From the NCBI GenBank assembly GCA_021234155.1, contig JAJEKV010000333.1, forward strand, positions 1-64,000: 64,000 bases of DNA, in the 5' to 3' direction. A program made the translations under genes and the position numbers. This document shows positions 48,445 through 59,269 of this stretch, in pieces (position 1 is the stretch's first letter; each line of letters opens with the position of its first letter). A model generated the notes under the pieces. That model was not told the DNA's origin. It did not search any database and saw only the letters and a list, made by a program, of their open reading frames with translations. The DNA is from Isoetes taiwanensis (taxonomy: Eukaryota > Streptophyta > Lycopodiopsida > Isoetales > Isoetaceae).

Positions 48445-48615
48445 GTGCAAAAAAAGCACTTAAAAGTATTTTTAGGTTTATACGTGTGCAAAAAAAGCAC
48501 TTAAAAGATTTTTAAGGTGACAAGTTAACAAACAAGAACAATGTAAGTGTGCAAAAAAAGCACTTAAAAGATTTTTTAAGGTGACAAGTTAACAAACAAG
48601 AACAATGTAAGGTTT
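48445..48615 (+). repeat. tandem repeat with GTGC-A7-GCAC hairpins
   Basis: Three units. Each begins GTGCAAAAAAAGCACTTAAA; the last two continue AAGGTGACAAGTTAACAAAC and AAGAACAATGTAA. GTGC and GCAC pair across a seven-A loop. Confidence 0.9.
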
Positions 48616-49940
48616 GATATGTATTCGATATAAGCCATATAACAACATATTAGTGTAAGCATGAAGCATGTCAATATAAAACCGGATAAGAAAAGGAAAG
48701 ATTGTAGATCCCATATACGTCAAGGTTGTTAGCAATCCAATTGCAATCCGTATGCAAAAACAAGGCATTATCTAAATACGCTCAAAATTTGAAGCTCTCT
48801 TTCCAAAACCCAGCTCGAGAAACAATTGTAAAAGTGGCAAAATATACTTTCATAAACCTTTATAACTTATTGCACCAGCAATTTTTATTGCACAATTCCA
48901 AAACTTTGAATTCTGATATAGAATATCTGGACAATATAGTACAAGTTACAGATCTGACAATGCTTATTTTGAAGATCAACATATGGAGTAAGAGACAAAG
49001 AAGGGGCATATAGATGCGTTACAATAAATTCAAGGTTTTTTAGAATGAGAGTTTAAGGGGCTCTCTTTAATTTTAAGCAAAGGAATGTGATATAGTTTAG
49101 AAAGACAAACAGGTGCAACAAGATGCTCCTGAGGTTCTAACGCAATCCCCTTTTCTTCTACAACACATTGGCTTCATTCAGCCCGCTTTCGACCATATCC
49201 ATGTCTTTGCACTATATTTTCTACATCAAATACTATGTCAGAGCCTTTCCAAGCAAACAAGGAGCATTATTTTCCACTGGCACCTTCATAATCTGGACGC
49301 AACATAACAGTCCTGTTAATAAGCTCAAATCTGCCATTTCAAAATGCAACATCTTCATGAATAAACCTGTGCAAAAGTGACCTAGAGTGATTGGGTTATC
49401 AGATACTACTAAAAAAACTACAGTGTGATGCTCCCTACTAGGAATTTACAGATTTACAGCAAAAACAAAGGATAAAAAATTCAGTTCAAATCAACAATTG
49501 CATTGAAAATCCGAAATCTTACCATAAGTTCAGTTACATCATGAGTTCATAGCATCAACTGATAGGTTTCCAAAGACTGCCCCATCCCATCGTTTCTGGC
49601 TTGAAGGTATTATATGTAGCCATCCCGCAGCTCTAAGAAGATGCTAAATAACCTGCATGCATAAAACAGAGAAAGTATTAGCTAAGAATGTTCAGAAATG
49701 AATAGGACATGATAAAATCTACCAAGATCATAGAAAACCTTATAAAACGTTGCCACAAATGAACTTGCACCTACGATAAAAGAAAAGGAGCCTGCATTCA
49801 CAAAGAAACTAGAAAGTTAGAACGAAATAGTAAAGAAAGGGATTTTTCCTTCTCACAGGTGCTATTCTGTTCTGTTTTTACAGCTAAGAGGCTTTGTTTT
49901 TCCTTCTCGGGGCTGCTGCTACTCCGTTCCATTTTTACAG
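48616..49940. other. AT-rich sequence, no recognised gene
   Basis: Two modest plus-strand frames (48726-49013, 49113-49307) have no family match. Near 49840-49990, variants of GCTGCTACTCC and CTATTCTGTTCT repeat, mixed with TTTTACAG. Confidence 0.4.
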
Positions 49941-49948
49941 GGCTGCTG

Positions 49949-50245
49949 CTACTCCTTCTTAAAACTGCTATTCTGTTCTATTTCTACAGCCAAACGGCTT
50001 TGTCTTTCTGAGTTATGAGAAATGCATGCTTTCACTAAGAACGTCTGTGCATGATACTCCAATATCCTACTCAGGTAGCAAGCGTACTTGAAGTTGGACG
50101 ACTTGCCCTCCTTGATAGCTCTGATATTGATCATTATTTTGCTACAGATATACGCAGACCAGTTAAATTTTGCGCCGTCAAATCTAACTCTAAGCCCAGC
50201 TAAGCAAAGGGCAGTAGTGAGACGAAATTTCAGATTTGACTTCAT
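49949..50245 (-). pseudogene. fragment resembling plant transposon gag-like protein
   Basis: A 98-codon frame with 'FDGAKFNWSAYICSKIMINI' and 'KYACYLSRILEYH'. The pattern of a polar stretch, an 'N/W-A---' helix and a 'LPYG--L--I---' helix recalls the plant transposon-associated domain found in gag-like proteins of plant retroelements. The match is from memory and weak. No complete protein is present. Confidence 0.35.
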
Positions 50246-50843
50246 TACTATGCGATCAAATATAAAGAAAAGAAGCTCTGAAAAGCAGGATCCTGAGCTA
50301 GCGAAATATCATAACCAATACCTTGGGCACCAGCGGCTCATCTTCGCCGCCAAAACACATCCGGCCTTCACACCGCCATAGCCAAATACCGAAAGACTCC
50401 ATTTGTTTTGTATTTTGGACCAGTTTTTTGCGGGGAGGATTTTCCAGAGCCTTTAATGCGAAGTGGTATAATGATAGACGACCCCAATGGGTCATGTTTG
50501 ATGGCAGGGATGGCCATCACTGGCAGATGGGGTGTGCGATGGGAGGTGCATCGATGCTTGGATGGCTATGGGATGGGTATTCATGGCATGTCCGGAAAAA
50601 CCACCAAAATTCTGTACGGATAAGCCACATCCCGTTGTAGATATATGGGCTTCCTTCAAGCAGAAGAATTGATACTTGGAAACTGCAACGAGCTTGACGG
50701 ATTTGGGACATCCATGTTTTGTCGTTTATATTTACTATTTTTGTTGCCTTGTTCATTGTTGTTATGTCTGTTGCTAGTATTGGTCGTCTTGTGATTCTTG
50801 AATAATCAATGGAATATGCATTGCACAGCCTGCAGGTTATGTA

Positions 50844-50953
50844 TATAGGAAAGCCCATTTAGTGGGCTTTCCTGCTGTGGAAACAGGGCTCGGCGCGGCA
50901 GCGCGTCGCCCTGTTTCCATAGCAGGAAAGCCCACTAAATGGGCTTCCCTATA
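50844..50953. mobile_element. 110-bp foldback element (near-perfect hairpin)
   Basis: The left arm TATAGGAAAGCCCATTTAGT then GGGCTTTCCTGCTGTGGAAA and CAGGGC pairs with the right arm GCCCTGTTTCCATAGCAGGA to CTTCCCTATA, with two mismatches. The loop is a GC-rich 17-20 bases (CGGCGCGGCAGCGCGTC). AGGAAAGCCC also forms its own smaller palindrome (AAAGCCCatttaGTGGGCTTT). It could be a MITE or a hairpin precursor of a small RNA. Confidence 0.85.
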
Positions 50954-50962
50954 ACGTGGAGG

Positions 50963-51135
50963 ACAGTTAGGTGCTATTCTATGCCACGTGTCAGCCATCC
51001 GACGGCTGGAGCAGAGAATCGCCACAAAAAACAATGAGTAATTTTGTTACTATACTTCCCTGGAAATAAATGTCCCCTAAAAATTGCCACGTGGCGCATA
51101 GGGTTAGACGAGAGGGCAGAACAACACCTAACTGT
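50963..51135. mobile_element. 173-bp MITE-like element
   Basis: Starts ACAGTTAGGTG and ends CACCTAACTGT, an 11-bp terminal inverted repeat. Inside, TGCCACGTGTCAG and TTGCCACGTGGCGCAT are G-box-like sequences in opposed positions. It has no coding capacity and lies ten bases from the foldback element. Confidence 0.7.
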
Positions 51136-51429
51136 TCTTTACAATTGTGGCAAGTATAGCAATTAATGTAAGAATCAGACATGCTAGAGGAATTTGCTAA
51201 TAACAATTGCTTGATAGTAATTCTAAAAAATAGAACATGGTAAATAAATATACAAGGAGCCGTTAAGTAAAGAATGGAAGTACAAGAACATTATAGATGA
51301 TCCGCATAGAAAGTTTTGGCGCATCTGCAAGCTATTTGGGTGAGCACGAATATATATAAGAACTATAATTACTCAGATGTAAAGAAAATGTGTGATTTAA
51401 AAGTATAAGTCTAGAATATCTAAGGCATT

Positions 51430-51775
51430 GGTGATTTTTGGCTCTCGGAGATGGAACCTATGTTAAGGGATAGCCTAGCACAGATATTAAATATGGAAGG
51501 TTATTTGGAGCAAGGATAATAATAAAGTCTGCACTGTGGTTTTCGAGAGCTCACATTCATTGTATCAAATTGATTGTAACCTAAGGAAGTGAGTTTCGTT
51601 AAGAATTAATAAAAACCATAGGTCAGGGATATGAAGATATATGGGTATGGGACTAAATCTAGACATGTTGAAGGATTGAGATGAGTCCACATGGATACAA
51701 GGAGAGCTATATTAGGCATATGGAGGCTTAAAATGTATAACTGTAAAGTGTCTAAGTTATTGCATTTTCCTTCCT
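51430..51775 (-). repeat. segment Q, inverted copy
   Basis: Reverse complement of 21730-22095; shared blocks are named there. With the facing satellite arrays it suggests a large inverted organisation of this 30-kb region. Confidence 0.85.
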
Positions 51776-51821
51776 ATATAAAGCAGTGTCCTATTTCTGT
51801 TCTCACCTATTTTCTTCCTTG

Positions 51822-52450
51822 AAAATTACCACAACATGACACGTATGTAGACTCATTCATTGCGGGGCATTTATGGCAGGCATTAAGAGACTTCTTCAAA
51901 ATTACTTAGACGAGACATGTATACATGCTTATTTATTAGAGAGGATTTCGTGACGTCGACATCTCATTTATTACAGAGGATTTTGTGACGTCGACCTTTA
52001 GGCAATAAATGAAGCCGATGGACTGATTTAAAAATTATCACTGATTTAAAAATTATCACAACATAACACGTGTGTAGACTCATTTATTGCGGGGCATTTA
52101 TGGCGGGCATTAAGAGACTTCTTCAAAATTACTTGGACAAGACACGTATACATGCTTATTTATTAGGGAGGATTTCGTGACATTGACATCTCATTTATTA
52201 CAGAGGATTTTGTGACGCCGACCTTTAGGCATTTTGTGAAGCGGATGGACTAATTTGAAAATTACCACAACATGACACGTACGTAACTCATTCATTGCGG
52301 GGCATTTATGGCGGGCATTAAGAGACTTCTTCAAAATTACTTGGACGAGCCACGTATATATGTTTATTTATTAGGGAGTATTTCGTGACGTCTATATCTC
52401 GTTATTAAGGGAACATTAAATGAAGTCGATGGACTGATTTATTGCAGAAG
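51822..52450 (+). repeat. tandem repeat of about 210-225 bp, three units
   Basis: Units start at 51822, 52049 and 52258 with AAAATTACCACAACATGACAC or a variant. Each has GCGGGGCATTTATGGC, TTAAGAGACTTCTTCAAAAT, CTTATTTATTAG and TTCGTGACG. It is non-coding. Confidence 0.92.
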
Positions 52451-52576
52451 ATTTATAAGCCATGTCACTGCCAGGATTCCTGTTTCTTTCACGGTTTCTC
52501 TTCTTGGGAGTGATTTTGCAAGATCTCAGATGTTCTACTTAGCGTAACCGTGATGCTTGGAAACAACATCATTTTA

Positions 52577-52692
52577 TAAGATAGATAGATAAATATTATT
52601 TTAACGTCCCCAGAGATCCATACATAGTATGGCTTTGGATGGTGTCGAACTCAAGGCATACATGTGTTATCACTAGACCAAAGGGCGAGTGA
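52577..52692 (-). mobile_element. SINE-like element with (TATC)n tail
   Basis: The minus strand has GCCCTTTGGTCTAGTGATAA (A-box-like), GAGTTCGACACC (B-box-like) and CTGGGGACGTTAAAATAA, followed by a short (TATC)n tail. The tRNA-like boxes in the right order suggest a tRNA-derived SINE. Its 3' end is shared with the retroposon at 12978-14039. Confidence 0.65.
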
Positions 52693-53384
52693 CAGGACCA
52701 TTTTCATTGGAACTCAATTGTATAAGTTGAGACATTTAAAAGTTCGTAAGGTCTTCCATGTAAGCCATCGATAAGCACAAACACATCGAGAGAAGATTTT
52801 GAAATCCCTAACTTTGCTGAAAATGGTAGTGGGAAAGATAACTCCTTAATTGCTTCTTGGTAGATTTTATAAGAAGACAAGGAGATCACAATTCCTCCGG
52901 TATGTGATTAAGTGGAAACACGTACCCATGAGAGGCACAACTTGGGTTCTCAAACTTGACTTGAGCAAGAAAACCCAAATTTCATCCAGCAATATTTAGT
53001 TTGAATCGTCATCGAAATAGTCGATCCTGATACATTAGGTGAGTGCGATCCTTAGAATATAAATCCCTTCTGGCAAATAGCCAAGATGCCTAGAGCATAT
53101 GTGGAGGGTGCATTCTATGGGGATAGGCATTCATGTATCATGCATGATAAGGGATGCATTCATCTCCAGGGTGATCACCTCTAAATCACATAAACTGATA
53201 TAAACTACCGAATAAATAATGTGATTGTAATCCACAAGTGAAAAAAAAGGGATGTGGACATCTAGGAGAGCATGCCACATGAGCAAAAGTATTTCAAGTT
53301 TTGTTTCGTTGCATTTAGCGGAATGTTAATGAATAAACCATTGGGGGGATGTACACCTTCAAAGCATATCTAAGTTACCTTCAA
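52693..53384. other. no recognised gene
   Basis: Short frames only. Around 52900-52990 a plus-strand reading includes 'VIKWKHVPMRGTTWVLKLDL', which resembles a chromodomain 'VKWKG-P-EEATWV', so an old chromovirus fragment may lie here. Confidence 0.4.
52880..53010 (+). pseudogene. possible chromodomain fragment
   Basis: CGGTATGTGATTAAGTGGAA followed by ACACGTACCC gives 'RYVIKWKHVPMRGTTWVLKL', close to the chromodomain core. It is isolated from other pol sequence. The similarity is short. Confidence 0.45.
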
Positions 53385-54660
53385 GGTTTTTTTTTTTTTT
53401 TTTTTTGAAGAATGTGTTTTACTTCATATTATACACTCAAAATATTACGAAGTACTTCCAGAAGTAAGAAATGTCCCTGAAGCATCAATCACTTTTAGAT
53501 GATCACTCCATATTGGAATTTTAATACGATCAGGCCAATTGGAGATCTGAAAGCAATTATACAACTTCTTACGAATTTCTTGAAGCACCACCTGAGAAGA
53601 AATACGCTTATCATAAAAGATCTTTCTTCGCCTTCGCTTCCATACACTCCATATTAGCCAAGACTTTGCCATGTGAAATGCAATCCTTTTAGAAGCGATC
53701 CAGCGATTTGGATAAATACCAAAAGAAAGTCTTGACTATCCAAAAGATACTCCAAATAGAGAATGCGACCCGGGACCTAAGACTACTCGACTCGCACACA
53801 AATATAAGCGGTGCTCCAATGTTTCAATGCACCGCTCACACATTGGGCAAAGTGGGCTTACTCCCGGCTTAAAAGCGATGAACCATCGATTAACTCTCAA
53901 AGAGCGATGTATCACACCGCCAAAAGTAGAACATTTACCTTTGGAGGATTATATTTAGACCAAACAAGGTTCCAGATGGATTGCCATTGAGAAGGCAAAG
54001 TCTGTAAGTGCCATTTTCGAGAAGGTGATAAAGTACTTGAGGAGGTAAGCAATCTGTAGCATGAACTTACTAGCTTCTTGCCTTCTTTAATACCTTGAAC
54101 AAAGTTCCAGCATCTCTTGGTACCCACCTTCTTAATTAGAGGAAGAGCACTTGCTACATAAGCCCAGATAGTGATATCTTTATCCAACAACCCATATGTC
54201 TTCTGAAACCATTGCCAAGGAGCAATGTCAATACCAAAATACCACTGTTCAATAGAAATAATACCTGCTCTCCTCCACCTCGCTTGGGAATGCACATGCA
54301 TAAATTCTACAACTGGGTGTAGTTGTCCATGAGTATATAAAGGCAACCACAGAAATGGGGAATATGCCTGGAGACAAGCTTCCCAATCAAATGTAATTAC
54401 CTGCTGGACTACCTTCCAGGCCCGAAGCAAGCCTTTCAGTACTGGAGAGGCATGTGAATAAGCTTTCAATGGATATAACAATGCCCAAGGGAGCTCAATT
54501 CTCACACCTTCAAGGTTCTTTTTAAATATAAGCCAGGGAAACTGTCTTTTTAAACAGGGGTACGTTCTTGAGTAACCATCAAGAGGAGGGGATCTAACTT
54601 GAGCCCGAGCTACCCTAAATCCCAAAGAGTGATACATGTCACGTAGCAGGGTAGTTAGCT
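53385..54660 (-). mobile_element. 5'-truncated LINE (ORF2 C terminus and poly(A))
   Basis: Minus strand. The frame 53912-54637 and its continuation read 'WQSIWNLVWSKYNPPKVNVL' then, in a shifted frame, 'RVNRWFIAF-PG-SPLCPMC-RCIETLEHRLYLC', the cysteine/histidine zinc-binding (zf-RVT) domain at the end of plant LINE ORF2, then 'SWLIWSVWKRRRRKIFYDKR' (53445-53672), the usual final segment. A 20-base T run at 53387-53406 is the reversed poly(A) tail. Reverse transcriptase motifs are missing, so the copy is 5'-truncated. At least two frame breaks are visible. Confidence 0.88.
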
Positions 54661-55110
54661 AGTTCTATACCAGTAAAGAAGCGAGTCACATCGATGTTCA
54701 AGCTAATACCGAAGATGGAATAATTTCTCATCCATCTCCTTCTCTTTGTCTCAACAATGAAGCAGAACTAGATTTATAAGCTTATTATCCCAGGTTGGAA
54801 CAGTCATTTATCATCCCCCCTTTGCCCTGGTGAAATATCAACATAAAAGCAAGGAATGAGGAATAGGAATAGGTCCTCACATGTAGACGGGGAAGATGCG
54901 GCAACGGGCACACCTCTCCTATACACCCATGAAGAACAAACCTTTAGTTAGTAATTAGCAGTTTTAACGTCATATCACATTAACACCATTCTTTTGGAAT
55001 TATGAAGTTAGTTCATACATTTTCATTCTCAACACACACTGCACATGATGATTTAGTTATTTTTGCATAGACTATTCAGTAAACTTGAAACATCACGACT
55101 TCTTAATGAG

Positions 55111-55330
55111 TAGATAGATAGATAGATAGATAGATAGGTAGGTAGGTAGGTAGGTAGGTAGGTAGGTAGGTAGGTAGGTAGGTAGGTACAATGTTTAATA
55201 TCTACGAGAATCCAAAACTTATGGGACATACATTCAGATGGGCCTGCCCCCATCAGTGTACATAGCTGAAGCGAGTTCTTCCCCACTAACGTTATAATGG
55301 TCATCACCACTTTCATAATAAACTTTACAA
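55111..55330 (-). mobile_element. retroposon tail with (TAGA)n(GGTA)n
   Basis: 55111-55137 is (TAGA)n and 55138-55188 is (GGTA)n. The flank, reversed, reads GTCCCATAAGTTTTGGATT and GGGGGCAGGCCCATCTG. It resembles CCCATAACTTGGATTGG and CGCCCCCATCT at 13835-13885, so it is another diverged member of the same family, with a mutated tetranucleotide tail. Confidence 0.65.
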
Positions 55331-57660
55331 CGTTCATGGTTACTTTTTCACAACTTTACAATGATATGGCCACTTTCATAACGAGGTAGAACCCGTGACC
55401 CTATGCAACTTACAGAGTTTGAAATTTTATGAAAAGTGAGGTACACAGAAATTTTTTTAGTTTTGAGATAAATAGGACATCTCAAATTTTAGCAGGACAT
55501 GTCCAATCCAATACAAAAATAGGAAGACAAAGTCTAATTTCCTTAAATCAAAAAATTCCTAGCAAAGATAATGAGATCTTATACAAAAAAAAGACACTGT
55601 TTTGATTAAGCAAAAATTTTCATAAACATTTCATACAAGATGGTCCTTTGTAACATTGTATATTTGACGAATTGACATATTTTTCCAAATTTCAACACTA
55701 CCCGCTAACGCAAAATCAACACAATCGTCAGGCCCATTTATAATGACATTCAACCATATGGACAAAACAGAATAGGAAGGAGTAGTCGTTTTCCTCTTCT
55801 CCTTTTATTCACTGTTCCCCGCCCACCGCCCATATAAATGAAGAGAGAGGTCGAAAAAGAGAAAATGAGAAGGTCGAAAATGCAAAAAGTGAATTTATTT
55901 ATTTAATATAAAAGCAAAGGTTATTTAACTTTTTGGTTTGGTTAATATTTTAAAGGTGAATCTCTATGTATATCTAAGATAAGTTACATTAAATAAAATA
56001 TACATAAAAAACAAGGTGCTACGCATGGAGGGTTGCCCTCTGTGGCCTGAGGGTGAAGTGGCTTATATCATACTTCAATTTCATGTGTTCACAATCAATC
56101 AAAAATGCTACTTCAAAACAATACAATACTTGATACCATGACATTATGAAAGTACATCTCTGAAGATTGTGGATGGAGTGAATTGCAGAAATTTAGCTTA
56201 AATTTGAATTTACGAAACTGATTTCAAGATCATAATAACTGTTACACTGATTTCAAGACAACAGATGTTTAGCTTTGTATAGAATGGTTACATGAGTTCA
56301 TTGCCAGACTCTTAAAATGGCAAGAAATGTTTTATGTTTTTTGCATTTACTTCTGTCTTAATTTCTGAACTGCAAAAAAATAGAATAAAGGAATATTCTG
56401 AAGATTATCGTGATAATCCTTAATGGTTATTGTGATAATCTTAGGAATATTCTAAGATGATCTAAGTTATGGATTTTAACCCTAATTAGATCTAACGGTC
56501 ATCAATGATTGGATCATTGTAAACTTCGAGCCCTATGGTTTAAGGTGCATCGACAACAATCTTAAAGTCAAGTACAGTGTAGGGCCTAGTGTTTTCCAAG
56601 CCAACGACATTAACGTCCTAGAAGCACTATATTAACCCTAGAATGTAAAGCTGATACAAAGGTTTAGAATTGTAAGCCTGATGAGATCTCACCAAAAGGT
56701 GATACAAAAACATGGTATGCCCAATTGTAGGTCTGAGATCTAATTCAAGCTCACCAACTTATCTACGATACAACAATAACAACAATACTTTAATGATATG
56801 AAGTCACAAAGGTCTAACCTTACAAAAAACATATTTCAATTAAAAACCCATTTTAAGAGATCTAACGTGGTCATTCAACACTTTACGTCCACCTTATCAC
56901 CTACCCCAATTGCTCTTATATCTACATTATTGCCTACCTTATCACTATCATAACATCACCAACATTGATTGTGCTTCAATCAGTAAAAAAGCAACGATAA
57001 GATAATGTTAACTTAGGCTGATACAAATATTTATACAATATCAGAACATGGTAATATGCGTCCCTTCAAAACTACCGGGACACACACATGTAGTACTGGC
57101 CGGCCATGGAATATGAGTACTTGAAAAAGTATGGCAAGAGCGTGACAGGTTGAGTTTCTTCAACACCTTAAATTACCTCCTAGAACTTATACCCAAACCC
57201 AAGTAATTACACAGCCGCTCCTAGCAGGAAAGATAACATGGATCATCAAGTAAACCTCTTTACCTGTATAGCGCCCAAAGCAATAGATTGAAACTTATGG
57301 AACAAACAAAGTGAACCAGAAATATATTGTTGAGTAAATAACGCAAGCATTTCACAACAATCACACCTCAAATACAGTTCCGGTGTAGTAGGCAAGGCCT
57401 CTGATCACTGAAGCATGAAATTCTAACTAGTCACCATATTCATAATGTGCAGCTAACTTAAAGAGCTCCTTTAGCAAAGCATCGCATTTGATCCAATCAA
57501 GACTACCAATTTAGGGAAAGGTTTAATGGAACTCAACGCATTCAGGCTGCAAAGCATATTGAAGAAAACCTTAAAACCTAGAGTAGTTCTATAAGATCTT
57601 CTAAAAAAATTCTAGATACTTATAGAGCATCGGACATTTCTTGGTAGAAGTATTCAGTTC
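55331..57660. other. AT-rich intergenic sequence
   Basis: No frame with a recognisable motif. CTACTCGTATGAGG-like promoter elements were not found. It is the largest stretch of the window without a visible repeat or gene. Confidence 0.5.
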
Positions 57661-57663
57661 GTT

Positions 57664-58540
57664 TTATACCATGGTGGCAAATATACTAGGCATGTAAGAT
57701 CTATCCTTAACTCTACACACCCATTCATGACTGCAGGCATTTTTATACCATTGAGTATGTGTCAATATCAATGCAGCTCCATCACTTTCTTTCTTTCTTT
57801 TATGCACATACATGAATGAGAATGTAAATATTTCAATGGCCGGCTGGGCAAAAGTAAAAGCAAATGCAAGCCCAATGTGTTTCCAAATCAAAATGCAAAA
57901 TCTTTCAATATACATACGTCTAATCTTCAAGACAACTCTAGAAGCCCCACTTTTGCAAAAAAATGCGTTCCAGTTGTTTTCCAAAAGATTTGATGAGCAA
58001 ACATAGAACTTTCCAGTTCCCAAATTTTCCACACTGAATTATTACTAAGAAACTGTAATAAAGAAACACAATAACCACCTTCCAGTTTATCCAGTGAACT
58101 TAATGAGACAGCATCTAATATGCCTTGAATGGCATCATCAAACAACCCCAAAAGACGTCAAGTTCTAAATCCTCTTTCCTAATCTCTGAAATAGCTATAA
58201 TATGGGTCATCCAACTGGAACCTGTTTGTTTAGAAAATATGTCGTGCTCGATATGAGGTAAGATGGTTCACACAATCGTTAACCTATTCCTAGGAAAAGT
58301 GCAGCTTGGAGATGATGGAGGAGACTAAAGACAACAGAAACATCTTCTAACCTTCAAAGGTTACTGAGAACGTTTGTAAAACTGCAAATAACAACTGCTT
58401 CCCTAGAAAGCTTGAAGGGAAGAAGTTTTAGCATTCGAAAGTAATCAACAGGCTTTTATGAATAGCCAAAAAAGCTTATCAAGATTCACTTACTTATGTT
58501 TCCATGTTAAAAGAAATACTTCCATGCATCTATTAAATTT
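57664..58540 (-). other. unassigned downstream sequence
   Basis: Frames of 74-122 codons on the minus strand have no family match. It may be intron or 3' sequence of the hydrolase or of a PPR relic. Confidence 0.3.
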
Positions 58541-58553
58541 TTGTTTAAACAAT

Positions 58554-58667
58554 ACTTTTTATGAATAACATGACCCGGGCTTCCAAGCTTGTTAACGATC
58601 TCAAAGAGTACTTTTTATGAATAACATGACCCGAGCTTCCAAGCTTGTTAACAATCTCAAAGAGTAG
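58554..58667 (+). repeat. 56-bp tandem duplication
   Basis: TTTTATGAATAACATGACCC then GGGCTTCCAAGCTTGTTAAC and GATCTCAAAGAGTA occurs twice with two differences (CGGG/CGAG and AACG/AACA). It is a recent local duplication. Confidence 0.92.
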
Positions 58668-58969
58668 CAGAATTGGGAAGCATACCTTAGAGATGCCTGA
58701 TGAAGCAAATGAGAAACTTTGCAAGTCTTGAAAGGTATCTGTTGATACCAACTGCAAGAGACAAAGCATCAAAACACAGACCTCACATGCATTACATAAC
58801 ATCATCGATAAACTGCAAAATACGTCAATAAGCACGAATAGTTCGTATCCCAATACAGCTACAAGAGACAAGATTGCTTTGACTACAGATTGGAAGCTAA
58901 TTGCAAGGAACAGGATCTAAGAACTTTGAAGAACGAACTCTAACAGTTGCTAAGAGTAATTTTGCAAGG

Positions 58970-59215
58970 AATCTCTCAGCCTAGCACACTAAAATGTAAA
59001 TACAAGAATTAAACTAATGAAAGTAATGCAGTCTGCTTTTAAATTCAGATACTGCATGTGTGAGAAAAGTAAAAGAGCTTCCTTGCATTGACCATGTTTC
59101 GAATACATACCTATGATGGCATTCCATAAAACCACATCTCTGTATATCATTTTATCAAATACCAAGCCAGCATCATGAAGACTTCTGCACTTGCCATAGT
59201 TAGGGAAAAGTCTAT
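58970..59215 (-). pseudogene. PPR protein relic
   Basis: The minus-strand frame reads 'NYGKCRSLHDAGLVFDKMIY', 'RDVVLWNAIIGMYSKHGQCK' and 'EALLLFSHMQ', with 'ADCITFISLIL' after. These are consecutive L- and S-type pentatricopeptide repeats (family: [30 protein letters not shown]). A stop follows in 'TF*CA'. PPR proteins bind organellar RNA, but this is only two repeats long. It lies between the hydrolase's last identified exon and the tandem duplication, on the same strand; it may be a retrocopy fragment or an exon of a lost gene. Confidence 0.8.
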
Positions 59216-59269
59216 CACATATTTTGGCAGTCTCTCACATATTTTTGCATGCTTGCTATTAATAAAGCA

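Noticed and set aside
53385-53410. Poly(T) run as a terminator
   Set aside because: It is the reversed poly(A) tail of the LINE fragment, directly after the ORF2 C terminus.
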